From Streptomyces yatensis (GTDB taxonomy: Bacteria; Actinomycetota; Actinomycetes; Streptomycetales; Streptomycetaceae), in the NCBI RefSeq assembly GCF_018069625.1, contig NZ_CP072941.1:9734001-9798000 (forward strand): a stretch of DNA of 64,000 nucleotides. Direction: 5' to 3'. The notes beneath the pieces are model-generated. The model saw only the letters and a program-made list of their open reading frames with translations, made no database searches and had not been told where the DNA came from. Positions 10,772-19,109 of this stretch are shown piece after piece (the stretch's first letter is position 1; every line of letters begins with the position of its first letter). The position numbers were made by a program, and so were the translations under genes.

Positions 10772-11185
10772 ATGAGCCATTCGATCACCATTCGATGTGA
10801 CATCTGTGGCGCCACTCATTCCTCCTCCGCGGCCGACAGCATCGGTGCGCTTCGCGAGGCCATCGTCAAAATGAGCTGGTCCAGGGCGCGCTGGGATGAC
10901 CGGGTGATCGATATGTGCGGTGGGTGCGGCGTTCGGGAAAAGGCGCCGAGCGAGTCCGGACGGCGCTGTGGTTCCTGTGAGGGCGGCGAACTTTTCGATG
11001 CCCTTGGACACGACAGAATCGGACATCGTTTGGCCAATGCATTACTCAGAGCAGGTATCGATAATCTCGAACTACTCTCCAGTCTCTCCGCGCGCCAGCT
11101 TCGCGATCTGGAAGGCATCGGCGCCGTGAGCGCACACCACGCACTCAATCGTCTGCACGCCGCACCGAGCGAAAGGCCATCGTGA
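10772..11185 (+). CDS. Zinc-ribbon protein with C-terminal RNA polymerase alpha-CTD-like helix-hairpin-helix domain
   Basis: A 137-residue protein of unknown function. The N-terminal half carries CxxC pairs C9/C12, C49/C52 and C66/C69, plus H16, suggesting a zinc ribbon. The C-terminal part (residues 80-130: RIGHRLANALLRAGIDNL, LSARQLRDLEGIG) has the helix-hairpin-helix pattern of the RNA polymerase alpha subunit C-terminal domain, which binds DNA and activators. Codon 91 is TTA, and codons such as AGA, CTA, AAT and TTT are frequent for this genome, suggesting recent arrival. The start is the ATG nearest the conserved part; no clear Shine-Dalgarno is seen, and an in-frame ATG at 10682 is an alternative. 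It overlaps the next gene by 4 bp. Confidence 0.7.
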   Translation: MSHSITIRCDICGATHSSSAADSIGALREAIVKMSWSRARWDDRVIDMCGGCGVREKAPSESGRRCGSCEGGELFDALGHDRIGHRLANALLRAGIDNLELLSSLSARQLRDLEGIGAVSAHHALNRLHAAPSERPS

Positions 11186-11496
11186 ACGAATATTCCACCG
11201 GAACATCCGCGCGGCCCACGCTGTACACCGGCCGGCGCCACCGGGTGCTGTGGGTGGTGGCCGTGGTGTTCTCCGCCGGGCTGCTGGCGCCGCTGTTGTT
11301 CCTCGGCGCCGCCCGTAAGGGGATCGTGCCGCGCACGGTACCCGCCGGGTACGCGGTGGCCATCTATCCGATCGCGCTCGGCCGCCAGTGGCTGCCCGAC
11401 CCGGGCGACTGGATCTCATGGACACTGGCGGCCGTGGTTCTCACCGCGGCCGTCCATGCCGCGCTGCTGGACACCGGCCGTACGCCCGGCGGTTGA
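11182..11496 (+). CDS. Small membrane protein of unknown function
   Basis: A 104-residue protein with two or three hydrophobic segments (about 23-43, 57-68 and 79-96). No family was recognised. The GTG start lies inside the stop of the zinc-ribbon gene (GTGA overlap), so the two are translationally coupled and probably act together. There is no signal peptide cleavage site or catalytic motif. Confidence 0.65.
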   Translation: MNEYSTGTSARPTLYTGRRHRVLWVVAVVFSAGLLAPLLFLGAARKGIVPRTVPAGYAVAIYPIALGRQWLPDPGDWISWTLAAVVLTAAVHAALLDTGRTPGG

Positions 11497-11512
11497 CCGT
11501 CGGGCGCGGGGC

Positions 11513-12253
11513 TCAGCTCTGTGCGGTGGGGCGGACCACGATCTCGCCGACGTCGACACCGGACGGCTGCTCGATGGCGTACGCGATGGCGCGGGCGATG
11601 GCGTTCGGCGGCATCGCGATCTTGGCCATGGAGTCCTGGATCTGGCTCCTCGCGTCCGGGTCGGTGATGGAATGCGCGAGCTCGGTCTCGGTGAACCCCG
11701 GCGAGACGGTGGTCACCCGCAGCGACTCGCCCGCCTCCTGGCGCAGCCCCTCGGAGATGGCGCGTACGGCGTTCTTGGTCCCGGCGTAGACCGCCATCTG
11801 CGGCACGATCTTCAGCCCGGCGGTGGAGAGGGTGTGGACGAAATGCCCGAAGCCCTGCTCACGGAAGACGGGCAGGGCCTCGGCGATGCCGTACAGCACG
11901 CCCTTGATGTTGACGTCGATCATCGCCTCCCAGTCCTCGACGCGCAGATCGTCGAGGGCGGAGATCGGGCTGATACCGGCGTTGCTGACCAGCACATCGA
12001 GCTTTCCGTACCGCTCGCGCGCCGTCGCGACCAGCCGGGACAGATCCGCGCGCCGCTTCACATCGGTGACCACGGGGACGGCCTCGCCGCCCGCCTCGGT
12101 GATCCGGGCCGCCAGTGCCTCGATGCGGTCCGACCGCCGTGCGGCGAGGACGACCTTGGCGCCGCGCTCGGCGAGCAGCAGGGCGGTGGCCTCGCCGATG
12201 CCGCTGCTCGCGCCCGTAATGGCGATGACCTTGCCTTCGATACCGGACATCAT
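11513..12253 (-). CDS. Short-chain dehydrogenase/reductase
   Basis: A 246-residue classical SDR oxidoreductase using NAD(P). Visible motifs are TGASSGIG for the nucleotide (residues 13-20), SNAG in place of NNAG, the catalytic Ser in HTLSTAG, and the catalytic Y-x-x-x-K as YAGTK. An Arg pair after strand 2 (AARR) favours NADP. The substrate cannot be read from sequence. It is divergent from a TetR-family gene, with a perfect operator palindrome between them, so it is probably repressed by that regulator. The first of two adjacent ATG codons is used because GGAGG lies seven bases upstream. Confidence 0.9.
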   Translation of the reverse strand: MMSGIEGKVIAITGASSGIGEATALLLAERGAKVVLAARRSDRIEALAARITEAGGEAVPVVTDVKRRADLSRLVATARERYGKLDVLVSNAGISPISALDDLRVEDWEAMIDVNIKGVLYGIAEALPVFREQGFGHFVHTLSTAGLKIVPQMAVYAGTKNAVRAISEGLRQEAGESLRVTTVSPGFTETELAHSITDPDARSQIQDSMAKIAMPPNAIARAIAYAIEQPSGVDVGEIVVRPTAQS

Positions 12254-12348
12254 GGGGAGTCCTCCCAGGAGGATTGCAGGAAAAAAGGGGGGAGGCGGCG
12301 ATGGCCTACAGTGGGAAGCGGAGCCGCCTCCAGTTCACTCGATACACA

Positions 12349-12372
12349 CTAAGTGGATGCGCCTCCACTTAG
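12349..12372. promoter_or_regulatory. TetR operator, perfect 9-bp inverted repeat
   Basis: Arms CTAAGTGGA (12349-12357) and TCCACTTAG (12364-12372) are separated by six bases and lie 26 bp upstream of the tetR start, in the SDR/tetR intergenic region. A degenerate relative of the same pattern lies just upstream (about 12309-12335). Position and symmetry fit autoregulation and repression of the SDR gene. Confidence 0.8.
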
Positions 12373-12398
12373 CAACCGGGGAATGAGGAGAGTCGCCG

Positions 12399-12977
12399 AT
12401 GGCCAGGGATCCAGGGCGCCCGCTGCGGGCCGACGCACAGCGCAACCGGGAGAAGATCCTCTCCGCCGCGGTGCGGGTGTTCGCCGAGGAGGGGCTGGAC
12501 GCCCACCTCGAGCGCATCGCCAAGGAGGCGGGCGTCGGCACCGGTACCCTCTACCGGAACTTCCCGACCCGCGAGCTGCTGATCGAGGCCGCCTACCGCA
12601 ATGAGCTGGCCCGGCTCTGCGACGCCGCCCCGGAGCTGCTGGCGACCCTGCCCCCGCGTGAGGCGATGCGCGCGTGGCTGGGCCGCTTCATGGACTACGC
12701 CAACGCCAAGCTGGGCATGGCGGACGCGCTGCGGGGCGTCGTCGCGTCGGGCGTCAATCCGTACGCCCAGAGCCATGAGCTGATCCAGGACGCCCTCTCG
12801 CGGCTGATGGACGCCGCCGTCGCGGCCGGTGTGATCCGGTCCGACATCAGCGCCACCGACATGTTCGCCGCTCTCACCGGCATCGCCCTCGCCTCCGGGA
12901 AGCCCGAACAGCGCGAGCAGGCCGACCGGCTCCTCGATCTCACCCTGGACGGACTGAGCGCCGGACCCCGCCAGTAA
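12399..12977 (+). CDS. TetR-family transcriptional regulator
   Basis: A 192-residue repressor. The N-terminal helix-turn-helix spans about residues 18-62 (ILSAAVRVFAEEG, IAKEAGVGTGTLYRNFPTR), and the rest is the ligand-binding helical domain. GAGGAG lies eight bases before the ATG. It probably controls itself and the divergent SDR gene through the palindrome at 12349-12372. The inducer is unknown. A strong hairpin follows the gene. Confidence 0.93.
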   Translation: MARDPGRPLRADAQRNREKILSAAVRVFAEEGLDAHLERIAKEAGVGTGTLYRNFPTRELLIEAAYRNELARLCDAAPELLATLPPREAMRAWLGRFMDYANAKLGMADALRGVVASGVNPYAQSHELIQDALSRLMDAAVAAGVIRSDISATDMFAALTGIALASGKPEQREQADRLLDLTLDGLSAGPRQ

Positions 12978-13011
12978 AGATTTCTGACTTTTCAGTTCAG
13001 ACCATCGGCCT

Positions 13012-13042
13012 GGTCCCGCCCCCTCCCAGAGGGGGCGGGACC
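13012..13042 (+). terminator. Strong hairpin after tetR
   Basis: A perfect 13-bp stem (13012-13024 with 13030-13042) and a five-base loop, 35 bp after the tetR stop. The right arm coincides with the point where TnpB-like coding sequence begins. Confidence 0.75.
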
Positions 13043-13787
13043 GTCCACGGTGACCGTCTCCCAGGATGCGGCCGGACGCTGGTTCGTATCCCTGCTGTGC
13101 GAGGACCCCGGTGTGCAGCCACTCCCCACCATGGACGCGGCGGTCGGCGTGGACGCCGGACTGGACCACCTGCTGACCCTGTCGACCGGGGAAAAGATCA
13201 CCAACCCTCGCCACGAGCGGCACGACCGTGCGCGGCTGGCCAAGGCGCAGCGGGAACTGGCCCGTAAGGCCAAGGGGGAGGGAGCCAACCGGGCCAAGTC
13301 ACGCCGGAAGGTCGCCCGAGTTCACGCCCGCATCACTGACCGGCGACGCGATACGTTGCACAAGATCACTACTCGGCTCGTTCGTGACAACCAAACGATC
13401 GTGATCGAGGACCTCACCGTTCGGAACCTGCTCAAGAATGGCAGGTTGGCCCGCGCCATCTCGGACGCGGCCTGGTCGGAATTCCGCACGATGCTGGAGT
13501 ACAAGGCCCGGTGGTACGGCCGCGAAGTGATCGCGGTCGACCGCTGGTTCCCCTCCTCCAAGCTGTGCTCGCACTGCGGAACCCTGCAGAACACAATGCC
13601 GCTCAACGTCCGCACCTGGACCTGCGGCAGTTGTGGCGTCACCCACGACCGCGACGTGAACGCGGCACGGAACATTTTGGCCGCCGGGCTGGCGGTATCG
13701 GCCTGTGGAGCCGGTGTAAGACCTCAACGGAGTTCTCCGGGCGGGCAGTCGGCGACGAAGCAGGAACCTCTACGGCGCGAGCCGTAG
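13041..13787 (+). pseudogene. tnpB: 5'-truncated TnpB (IS200/IS605 family) remnant
   Basis: The reading frame starts abruptly at a position internal to TnpB (PSTVTVSQDAAGRW...) and runs 245 codons from the GTG at 13050, whereas complete homologues are about 370-400 residues. The RuvC nuclease core is present: D in GVDAGL, E in IVIEDL, D in HDRDVNAA. So is the zinc finger CSHCG...CGSCG. The N-terminal wedge/REC region, any TnpA gene and the left end are missing. It sits between a tetR terminator and a decapitated MFS transporter, so one deletion probably removed the left parts of both. It is unlikely to encode an active nuclease. Confidence 0.85.
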
Positions 13788-13817
13788 GAATCCCCCTCCT
13801 TCAGGAGAGGGAGAAAC
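13770..13817 (+). ncRNA. Right end of IS element with omega-RNA-like hairpins
   Basis: Two hairpins overlap and follow the tnpB stop: a 7-bp stem with GCGA tetraloop (13770-13787) and a 7-bp stem with TTCA loop and one bulged A (13793-13811). This is the arrangement of the 3' scaffold of TnpB guide RNAs, in which the flanking DNA (from about 13818) would be the guide. With tnpB truncated, function is doubtful. Confidence 0.45.
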
Positions 13818-14243
13818 AACCAGTTCTTCCCCCAGCCCTTCGGGGTGCTGCTGGCCGACCGCTTCGGCCCGCGCCGCACCGTGGCGGCCCTGCTGAGCCT
13901 CAACTTCGCTCTGGTGCCGGTGATGTACGCCTGTGTCTCGACGACCCAGCCGGTCGTCGTGGCGCTCGGCATCTGTCTGCTGGGCATCACCGGCGCGATG
14001 AACTACGCGATCCTGGCCGGACTGCTCGCCGCCGCCTTCCCGATCTCCGTGCGCTACACCGGTATCTCCCTCTCCTACCAGCTGTGTTCGGCGCTCATCG
14101 GCGGTACGGCACCGCTGGTCGGCGAGTGGCTGCTGCGCTCGACCGGCGGCTCGATCGTGCCGGTCGTGATCTACCAGATGGCGCTGGTGGCGGTGTCCCT
14201 CATCTGCTCCCTGGCGCTCCTGAAACGCTCACGAGAGGCGTAG
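13818..14243 (+). pseudogene. C-terminal fragment of an MFS transporter
   Basis: About 141 codons of the last third of a major facilitator (metabolite:H+ symporter type) resume directly after the IS right end. Visible are the loop motif GVLLADRFGPRRT and four hydrophobic helices ending LALLKRSREA. No 5' part exists upstream, so the gene is dead; a GTG at 13845 could at most give a fragment. It supports insertion of the element into an MFS gene followed by deletion. Confidence 0.8.
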
Positions 14244-14250
14244 CCAGGGC

Positions 14251-14371
14251 CGGGTGGCCCGGCCGGGGCGGGGTGGCCCGGCCACGGCGGGGCGACTCAG
14301 CCGCGGCGGGGGGCTCAGTCGTGGCGGGGTGGCCCAGCCACGGCGGGGCGACTCAGCCGCGGCCGGGCCAC
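14251..14371. repeat. Imperfect GC-rich direct repeats
   Basis: A block of about 40 bp at 14267-14306 recurs at 14323-14362 (period 56) with one change. Related shorter copies of GGCGGGGTGGCCC and GGCGACTCAGCCGC surround it. It lies between the MFS fragment and the 3' end of the convergent esterase gene. Confidence 0.75.
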
Positions 14372-14378
14372 TCGCCGG

Positions 14379-15548
14379 TCACAGCGCCGCGTACACCGCC
14401 TCCACCAGGGCCATCTTCCGGGGGTCGTCGACGATCCGCGGGCCCATACGGTTCATCACATAACCCAGGGATAGCTCCGCCTCCGGGTCGGCGAGCCCGC
14501 AGGAGCCGCCGAAGCCGTCATGGCCGACGGCGCGCGGGTTGGGGCCGTACGAGCCGTGCGCACCACTCAGCCACACCCCGAGCGCCACCTCCGTGTCCCG
14601 GCCGAGGGCCTCGCCCAGGACCAGGTCCCGGCAGGAACCCTGGCCCTCGCGGGCGCGCTCGGCGGTCTCCGTGGACAGTACCCGGCGGTCGTCGGCCAGA
14701 CCGCGTCGGGCGAGGATGCCGTACAGCTCGGCGATGGCGCGGGCCGTGCCATGGCCGTTGAGGGCCGGCAGCTCGGCCTCGCGCCACTCCCGGCTGTTGG
14801 CCTCGGCCGCGCCGACCACCGGATTGCCCAGCGCCGCCAGGGCGACGGGCGTGAACCGCGGTCCCGCCGCGGCCTGTTCACCGCCCGGCCGCCCGGCCCG
14901 CGGACCGATCAGCTCAGCGGCCCGGCCGGCCTCCTTCTCCGGAAGGCCGATGGTGAAGTCGATGCCCAGCGGCCCGGTGACCTCCTGCCGCAGGAACTCG
15001 CCGGGCAGCAGCCCGCTGATCCGCCGGACCACCTCGCCGATCAGGAAGCCGTAGGTGAGCGCGTGATAGCCGCTCCGGGTGCCGGGCTCCCACCACGGCT
15101 CCGTCGCGGCCAGCCGGGCGGTGGTCAGCTCCCAGTCGTACAGCTCCGCCACGCTGTGCGGCTCCCGCAACCCGGCCAGCCCCGCCCGGTGCGAGAGGAG
15201 ACACCGCACCGGCAGCGAGCCCTTGCCGGCCGCGGCGAACTCGGGCCAGTACGCGGCCACGGGCGCGTCCAGGTCCAACAGCCCGCGGTCCGCCAGCACA
15301 TGGGCACACAGCGCCGCCGGCCCCTTGGTGGTCGACCACACATTGACCAGGGTGTCCCGCTCCCAGGGGCGGGTGCGCCCGCCGTCCGCCCAGCCGCCCC
15401 ACAGATCCACCACGGTCTCCGGGCCGATCCGCACGGCCACCGCGGCGCCCAGCTCGTCGCGTTCGCGGAAGTTCGCCTCGAAGGCGGCCCGCACTCCGGC
15501 GAACCGGGGGTCGCAGTGGCCCTGGATCGGGGCCGGGGACTCGGTCAT
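14379..15548 (-). CDS. Serine hydrolase, family VIII esterase / beta-lactamase-like
   Basis: A 389-residue protein of the class C beta-lactamase/EstB family, which hydrolyses small esters or acts on D-peptides. The nucleophile motif is WSTTKGP (S-x-x-K), the second motif is Y-H-A (YHALTYG), and the third is HDGFGGS near the C-terminus. There is no signal peptide, so it is cytosolic, which favours an esterase. The start is ATG at 15548, six bases after AGGAGG. It lacks the C-terminal lipocalin-like domain of the homologue at 7018-8376, so I do not call it a peptide cyclase. Confidence 0.85.
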   Translation of the reverse strand: MTESPAPIQGHCDPRFAGVRAAFEANFRERDELGAAVAVRIGPETVVDLWGGWADGGRTRPWERDTLVNVWSTTKGPAALCAHVLADRGLLDLDAPVAAYWPEFAAAGKGSLPVRCLLSHRAGLAGLREPHSVAELYDWELTTARLAATEPWWEPGTRSGYHALTYGFLIGEVVRRISGLLPGEFLRQEVTGPLGIDFTIGLPEKEAGRAAELIGPRAGRPGGEQAAAGPRFTPVALAALGNPVVGAAEANSREWREAELPALNGHGTARAIAELYGILARRGLADDRRVLSTETAERAREGQGSCRDLVLGEALGRDTEVALGVWLSGAHGSYGPNPRAVGHDGFGGSCGLADPEAELSLGYVMNRMGPRIVDDPRKMALVEAVYAAL

Positions 15549-15617
15549 ATGGTTCCTCCTGACGCTCGGGTGGTCGGCGGGGCCGGTGGTGGTTAGGGCC
15601 TGATGCACACGACAGAC

Positions 15618-16937
15618 CTAGGTCCGGCCCGTGAGCACGACCTCGCAGCCGCGCAGCTCATAGCTCGCGATCTCGTCCTTGAAGCCGACCCTGGGCGGGG
15701 CCGCCATCCGGATGCCGGGCAGGGCGAACAGCCGGCTGAGGAAGACATCCGTCTCCAGGAGCGCGATGGCGGCCCCGGGGCATTTGTGCGCACCGTCCCC
15801 GAAGGACAGCCCCGGCGCACCGGCGCCCGCGGCCATCGGGCGGCCCGGACGGAGCAGCTCCGGTCGCTCGCCCACCGTACGGCCGTCGAGATTGGCCTGG
15901 TGGAGCAGGACATCGATCAGCTCCCCGGCCGGCACCGTCACCTCCGCGCCAGCATCCTGTCCGCCGCCGGGCAGCCGCAGCGCTGCGGTGGTACGACGGC
16001 GGAGCCGGCCGATGACCGGTTCGAGCCGGAGGATCTCCTGGAGGATCGCGATCCGGCCGGGCTCGTCGGCGGCCCGGTACCGCGCCAGCAGGGCGGCGTC
16101 GCCGAACAGATGCCACGCGGCCACATTGACGAACTCCCGGGTGGTGACCATGCCCGCGGCGGCGAAGGTGATGCACTCGCCCAGGATCTCGCCTGCCGAA
16201 CACCCCTCGTCCAGCAGATGGGAGATCAGATCGTCGCGCCGCCGTCGCCGCCGGGCGCGTACAGCCGGGCGGACATCGCCCCAGTAGATCCGCAGCCAGT
16301 TCCCGTTCTGCCGCAGCAGCCAGCGGATCCCGTGCAGGCTGGTCAGCCCCGGGGTGCCGAACTTCTCGGGGAAGAAGCGCTCCAGCCGCCGCCGGATCCC
16401 GGGCCGGCTCTCGGTCAGGCCGATCACGGCACTGGCCACCTCGATCGCCAGATGGAAGGCCGCATCGGCGAGCAGGCCCCGGCCGGTCTCGCGGATGATG
16501 TCGATCTGTGCCTCCGCCACCCGGACCATGACCTCGCGATAGTGCTCGTCGACCCGGCGCGGGGTGAAGAACCGGGCGGTCTGCCGCCGGTCCTCACGGT
16601 GTTCGGGACCGTCCCGGTAGAGCACCGGCCGCCGGAACCGGGACGGCAGCTTCTCCACCGTCTCGATGCCGAGTCCGGCCTGCACGGTGGCGGTGCTGCG
16701 CAGGACGGCGCGGGCCTCCTCGTAGCCGGACACCTGCCAGATCCCGTCGGGCCCCCGGCGCACCGGGCAGCCGCCTCCGTACGGCCCCCGGTCGACCCTG
16801 CGCTCCCCGAATTCCCGCGCTCCGCGGCCCGGTGGTCCGTGGTCCTGCGCTGCGCGGCCCGGCGGCCCCTGGCCCCGCGATCCGTGGTCCCGCGCTGTGT
16901 GGTCTCGTAATCCGTCGTCGTGCGATCCGCCGCCCAT
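15618..16937 (-). CDS. Cytochrome P450
   Basis: A 439-residue soluble P450 monooxygenase. The heme-binding loop is LSFGDGAHKCPGA, the ExxR motif is EILR, and the I-helix is AAAGMVTTRE. There the usual acidic residue before Thr (AGxE/DT) is Val, which may alter oxygen activation. The first 45 residues are a low-complexity stretch rich in D, H, G, R and P, atypical for the family. The start is the ATG at 16937 after GGGAGGTG. It is divergent from the XRE gene by 87 bp, which suggests joint control. No ferredoxin or reductase gene is nearby. The substrate is unknown. Confidence 0.9.
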   Translation of the reverse strand: MGGGSHDDGLRDHTARDHGSRGQGPPGRAAQDHGPPGRGAREFGERRVDRGPYGGGCPVRRGPDGIWQVSGYEEARAVLRSTATVQAGLGIETVEKLPSRFRRPVLYRDGPEHREDRRQTARFFTPRRVDEHYREVMVRVAEAQIDIIRETGRGLLADAAFHLAIEVASAVIGLTESRPGIRRRLERFFPEKFGTPGLTSLHGIRWLLRQNGNWLRIYWGDVRPAVRARRRRRRDDLISHLLDEGCSAGEILGECITFAAAGMVTTREFVNVAAWHLFGDAALLARYRAADEPGRIAILQEILRLEPVIGRLRRRTTAALRLPGGGQDAGAEVTVPAGELIDVLLHQANLDGRTVGERPELLRPGRPMAAGAGAPGLSFGDGAHKCPGAAIALLETDVFLSRLFALPGIRMAAPPRVGFKDEIASYELRGCEVVLTGRT

Positions 16938-17024
16938 GGGCGGGCACCTCCCGGCCCAGACTAGGAGTAGCGCGGCCACCTTACGGGCTCCGGATGCCGC
17001 TTTCCCAGGTCTACGCTCGATTTC

Positions 17025-17900
17025 ATGGACAGCGAGAACCCTCTGGGGCGCTTTCTGCGCGCCCGCCGTGAACTGGTGCGGCCCGAGGACGTGGACATCC
17101 TGCCCGGCGGCCGGCGCCGGGTGGCGGGTCTGCGCCGCGAGGAGGTCGCCCTGCTGGCGGGGGTCAGCACCGACTACTACATCCGGCTGGAGCAGGGCAG
17201 GGAGCGGCATCCCTCGGCCCAGGTGGTCGAGGCGCTGGCCCGGGCCCTGGTGCTGGAGGAGGACGCGGTCGCCCATCTGCACCGGCTGGCCCGTCCGGCC
17301 CCCGGCCGGCGCCGCCCGGCCGCGCCGCGGGAGCGGGTGAGCCCGACCCTGCTGCGGATGATGGAGGGCTGGCCGCGGACACCGGCCGTCGTCCTGGGGC
17401 GCTGTCTGACCGTGCTGGCCCACAACACCCTCGGCAGGGCCCTGTTCGACGGACACACCCACAGCCGGGACTTGATGCGGCTGGTCTTCCTCGACCCGGA
17501 CGCCCGGGAGTTCTACCCCGACTGGGAGCGGGTGGCGGCCAACACCGTCGCCGGGCTCCGCGCGGCGGCCGGGATCGACGAGGAGGACCCCGAACTGATC
17601 GCCGTCGTCGGTGAGTTGTCGCTCAAGAGCGAGGCGTTCCGGCGGCTGTGGGCCCGCCATGACATCCGTCAGAAGACCCATGAGACCAAGCGCTTCCGGC
17701 ACCGGCTGGTCGGGGAGCTGACGCTGGAGTACGAGGCGCTGACCGTGAACAGCGCCCCCGGTCAGCAGCTCGTCGTCTACCAGGCCGAACCGGGCAGCCC
17801 CTCCGAGCAGGCGCTGTCCCTGCTGGGCAGCCTCGCCGCCGACGCGGTGGAGACGCCCCACGACACCATGAAGACCACGACGAAGGACTCTTCCGCATGA
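17025..17900 (+). CDS. XRE-family regulator with MmyB-like ligand domain
   Basis: A 291-residue regulator. The N-terminal helix-turn-helix (GLRREEVALLAGVSTDYYIRL, roughly residues 33-60) is followed by a C-terminal MmyB-like domain (from about 105) that in related proteins binds fatty-acyl ligands. Such regulators usually sit beside the SDR they control; here the SDR start codon overlaps this gene's stop (ATGA). It probably regulates the SDR and possibly the divergent P450. Confidence 0.9.
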   Translation: MDSENPLGRFLRARRELVRPEDVDILPGGRRRVAGLRREEVALLAGVSTDYYIRLEQGRERHPSAQVVEALARALVLEEDAVAHLHRLARPAPGRRRPAAPRERVSPTLLRMMEGWPRTPAVVLGRCLTVLAHNTLGRALFDGHTHSRDLMRLVFLDPDAREFYPDWERVAANTVAGLRAAAGIDEEDPELIAVVGELSLKSEAFRRLWARHDIRQKTHETKRFRHRLVGELTLEYEALTVNSAPGQQLVVYQAEPGSPSEQALSLLGSLAADAVETPHDTMKTTTKDSSA

Positions 17901-18754
17901 CCGTGATCGACTCGCCCGTCTGGTTCATCACCGGCTGTTCCACCGGTCTGGGCCGGGCACTCGCCACCGCCGTCCTCGACCACGGCCACCGCGCTGTGGT
18001 CACCGCCCGCGACCCCGGGCAGCTGTCCGACATCGTCGCCGGGCACGGGGACCGCGCGCTGGCCCTGGCCCTCGACGTCACGGACAAGGAGCAGGTGGCG
18101 GAGGCCGTCAAGGAGGCGGAATCCGCCTTCGGCCTCATCGATGTCCTGGTCAACAACGCGGGCTACGGCTATCTCGCCGCTCTCGAAGAGGGCGAGGACG
18201 AGGAGGTCCGGGCCCTGTTCGACACCAATGTCTTCGGCCTGGTGGACGTCACCCGGGCGGTGCTGCCGGGCATGCGCGCCCGCCGCGCCGGCCACATCGT
18301 GAACATCTCCTCCCTCGGCGGCCTGGCCGCCTTCGGCGCCACCGGCTACTACCACGCCACCAAGTTCGCCGTGGAGGGCCTCTCCGAATCGCTCGCCGCC
18401 GAGGTAGCCCCGCTGGGTATCAAGGTGACGATCGTCGAACCCGCCGCCTTCCGCACCAACTGGTCCGGCCCCTCCATGCGGCAGTCCGCTGTCACCATCG
18501 AGGACTACGCCGAGAGCGCGGGCGCACGGCGCACCAGCACCCTCGCCACCTACGGCCACCAGCCCGGGGACCCGGCCCGGGCGAGCGAGGCCATCATCGG
18601 CGCGGTGGGGGCGGCGGAGCCCCCGCTGCGGCTGCTGCTGGGCAAGGCCGCGTACGACATCGCCCAGGCCAGGCTGGACTCCCTCAGGACCGGCTTCGAC
18701 GCCTGGCGCGATGTCACCCTCGGAGCCGACTACCCCGCGGCCGCGGCCTCGTAG
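17897..18754 (+). CDS. Short-chain dehydrogenase/reductase
   Basis: A 285-residue classical SDR. The nucleotide motif is TGCSTGLG (residues 13-20), followed by VTARD for NADP preference, NNAG, catalytic Ser in NISSLGG, and YYHATK (Y-x-x-x-K). It is co-translated with the preceding XRE regulator through a 4-bp overlap, the common arrangement for MmyB-type regulators and their target oxidoreductase. The substrate is unknown. Confidence 0.92.
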   Translation: MTVIDSPVWFITGCSTGLGRALATAVLDHGHRAVVTARDPGQLSDIVAGHGDRALALALDVTDKEQVAEAVKEAESAFGLIDVLVNNAGYGYLAALEEGEDEEVRALFDTNVFGLVDVTRAVLPGMRARRAGHIVNISSLGGLAAFGATGYYHATKFAVEGLSESLAAEVAPLGIKVTIVEPAAFRTNWSGPSMRQSAVTIEDYAESAGARRTSTLATYGHQPGDPARASEAIIGAVGAAEPPLRLLLGKAAYDIAQARLDSLRTGFDAWRDVTLGADYPAAAAS

Positions 18755-19109
18755 GAGGGCGTCCGGGGATCGTGACGCCGGCGGGGGCCGCTCCCCTCCC
18801 CGCCCCTCCCCGCAACCGGAGCTCTGCCCCAGACCCCGGATCGGGGCGCTGCCCCTTCCCGCGGTATCGGTATGCGGCTCCGTCGCGTGGATCGATATGC
18901 GGTCCGCCGCGTGGTCCGCCGGACACCCCGTAGGACCACCGGGCCGTCAGTGCCCCCGCACTCGGCGGCCCCACCGGCGCAGCAGCCCCCGCCGGGTCCG
19001 GGGCGTTCCCGACCCGGAGGGCCGACGGCCCGCCGCGCCCGCCAGGGCGTGGCTATCCGGCCAGTGACCGGGGGACGGCGTCGGGCGGGGGAGAGCGCCC
19101 GCGACGGCG
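18755..19109. other. Convergent intergenic region
   Basis: 355 bp between the 3' ends of the SDR gene and uppP. It holds an imperfect direct repeat around 18873-18925 (TATGCGG..CCG.CGCGTGG) and very GC-rich stretches. No gene with plausible start and codon use is visible on either strand. Confidence 0.5.

Noticed and set aside
13050..13787. Functional TnpB nuclease
   Set aside because: The N-terminal third or more is missing and there is no TnpA or left end, so it is called a remnant.
14251..14371. Possible CRISPR array
   Set aside because: Only two full repeat copies, low-complexity GC-rich units, no unique spacers of constant length and no cas genes.
14379..15548. Second peptide cyclase for the NRPS
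   Set aside because: It shares the serine hydrolase fold but lacks the C-terminal lipocalin-like domain and is not next to biosynthetic genes. An esterase is more likely.
16938..17861. N-terminal extension of the P450 frame to 747 codons
   Set aside because: The extension is antisense to the XRE gene. A good ribosome site precedes the ATG at 16937, and P450 length is then normal.
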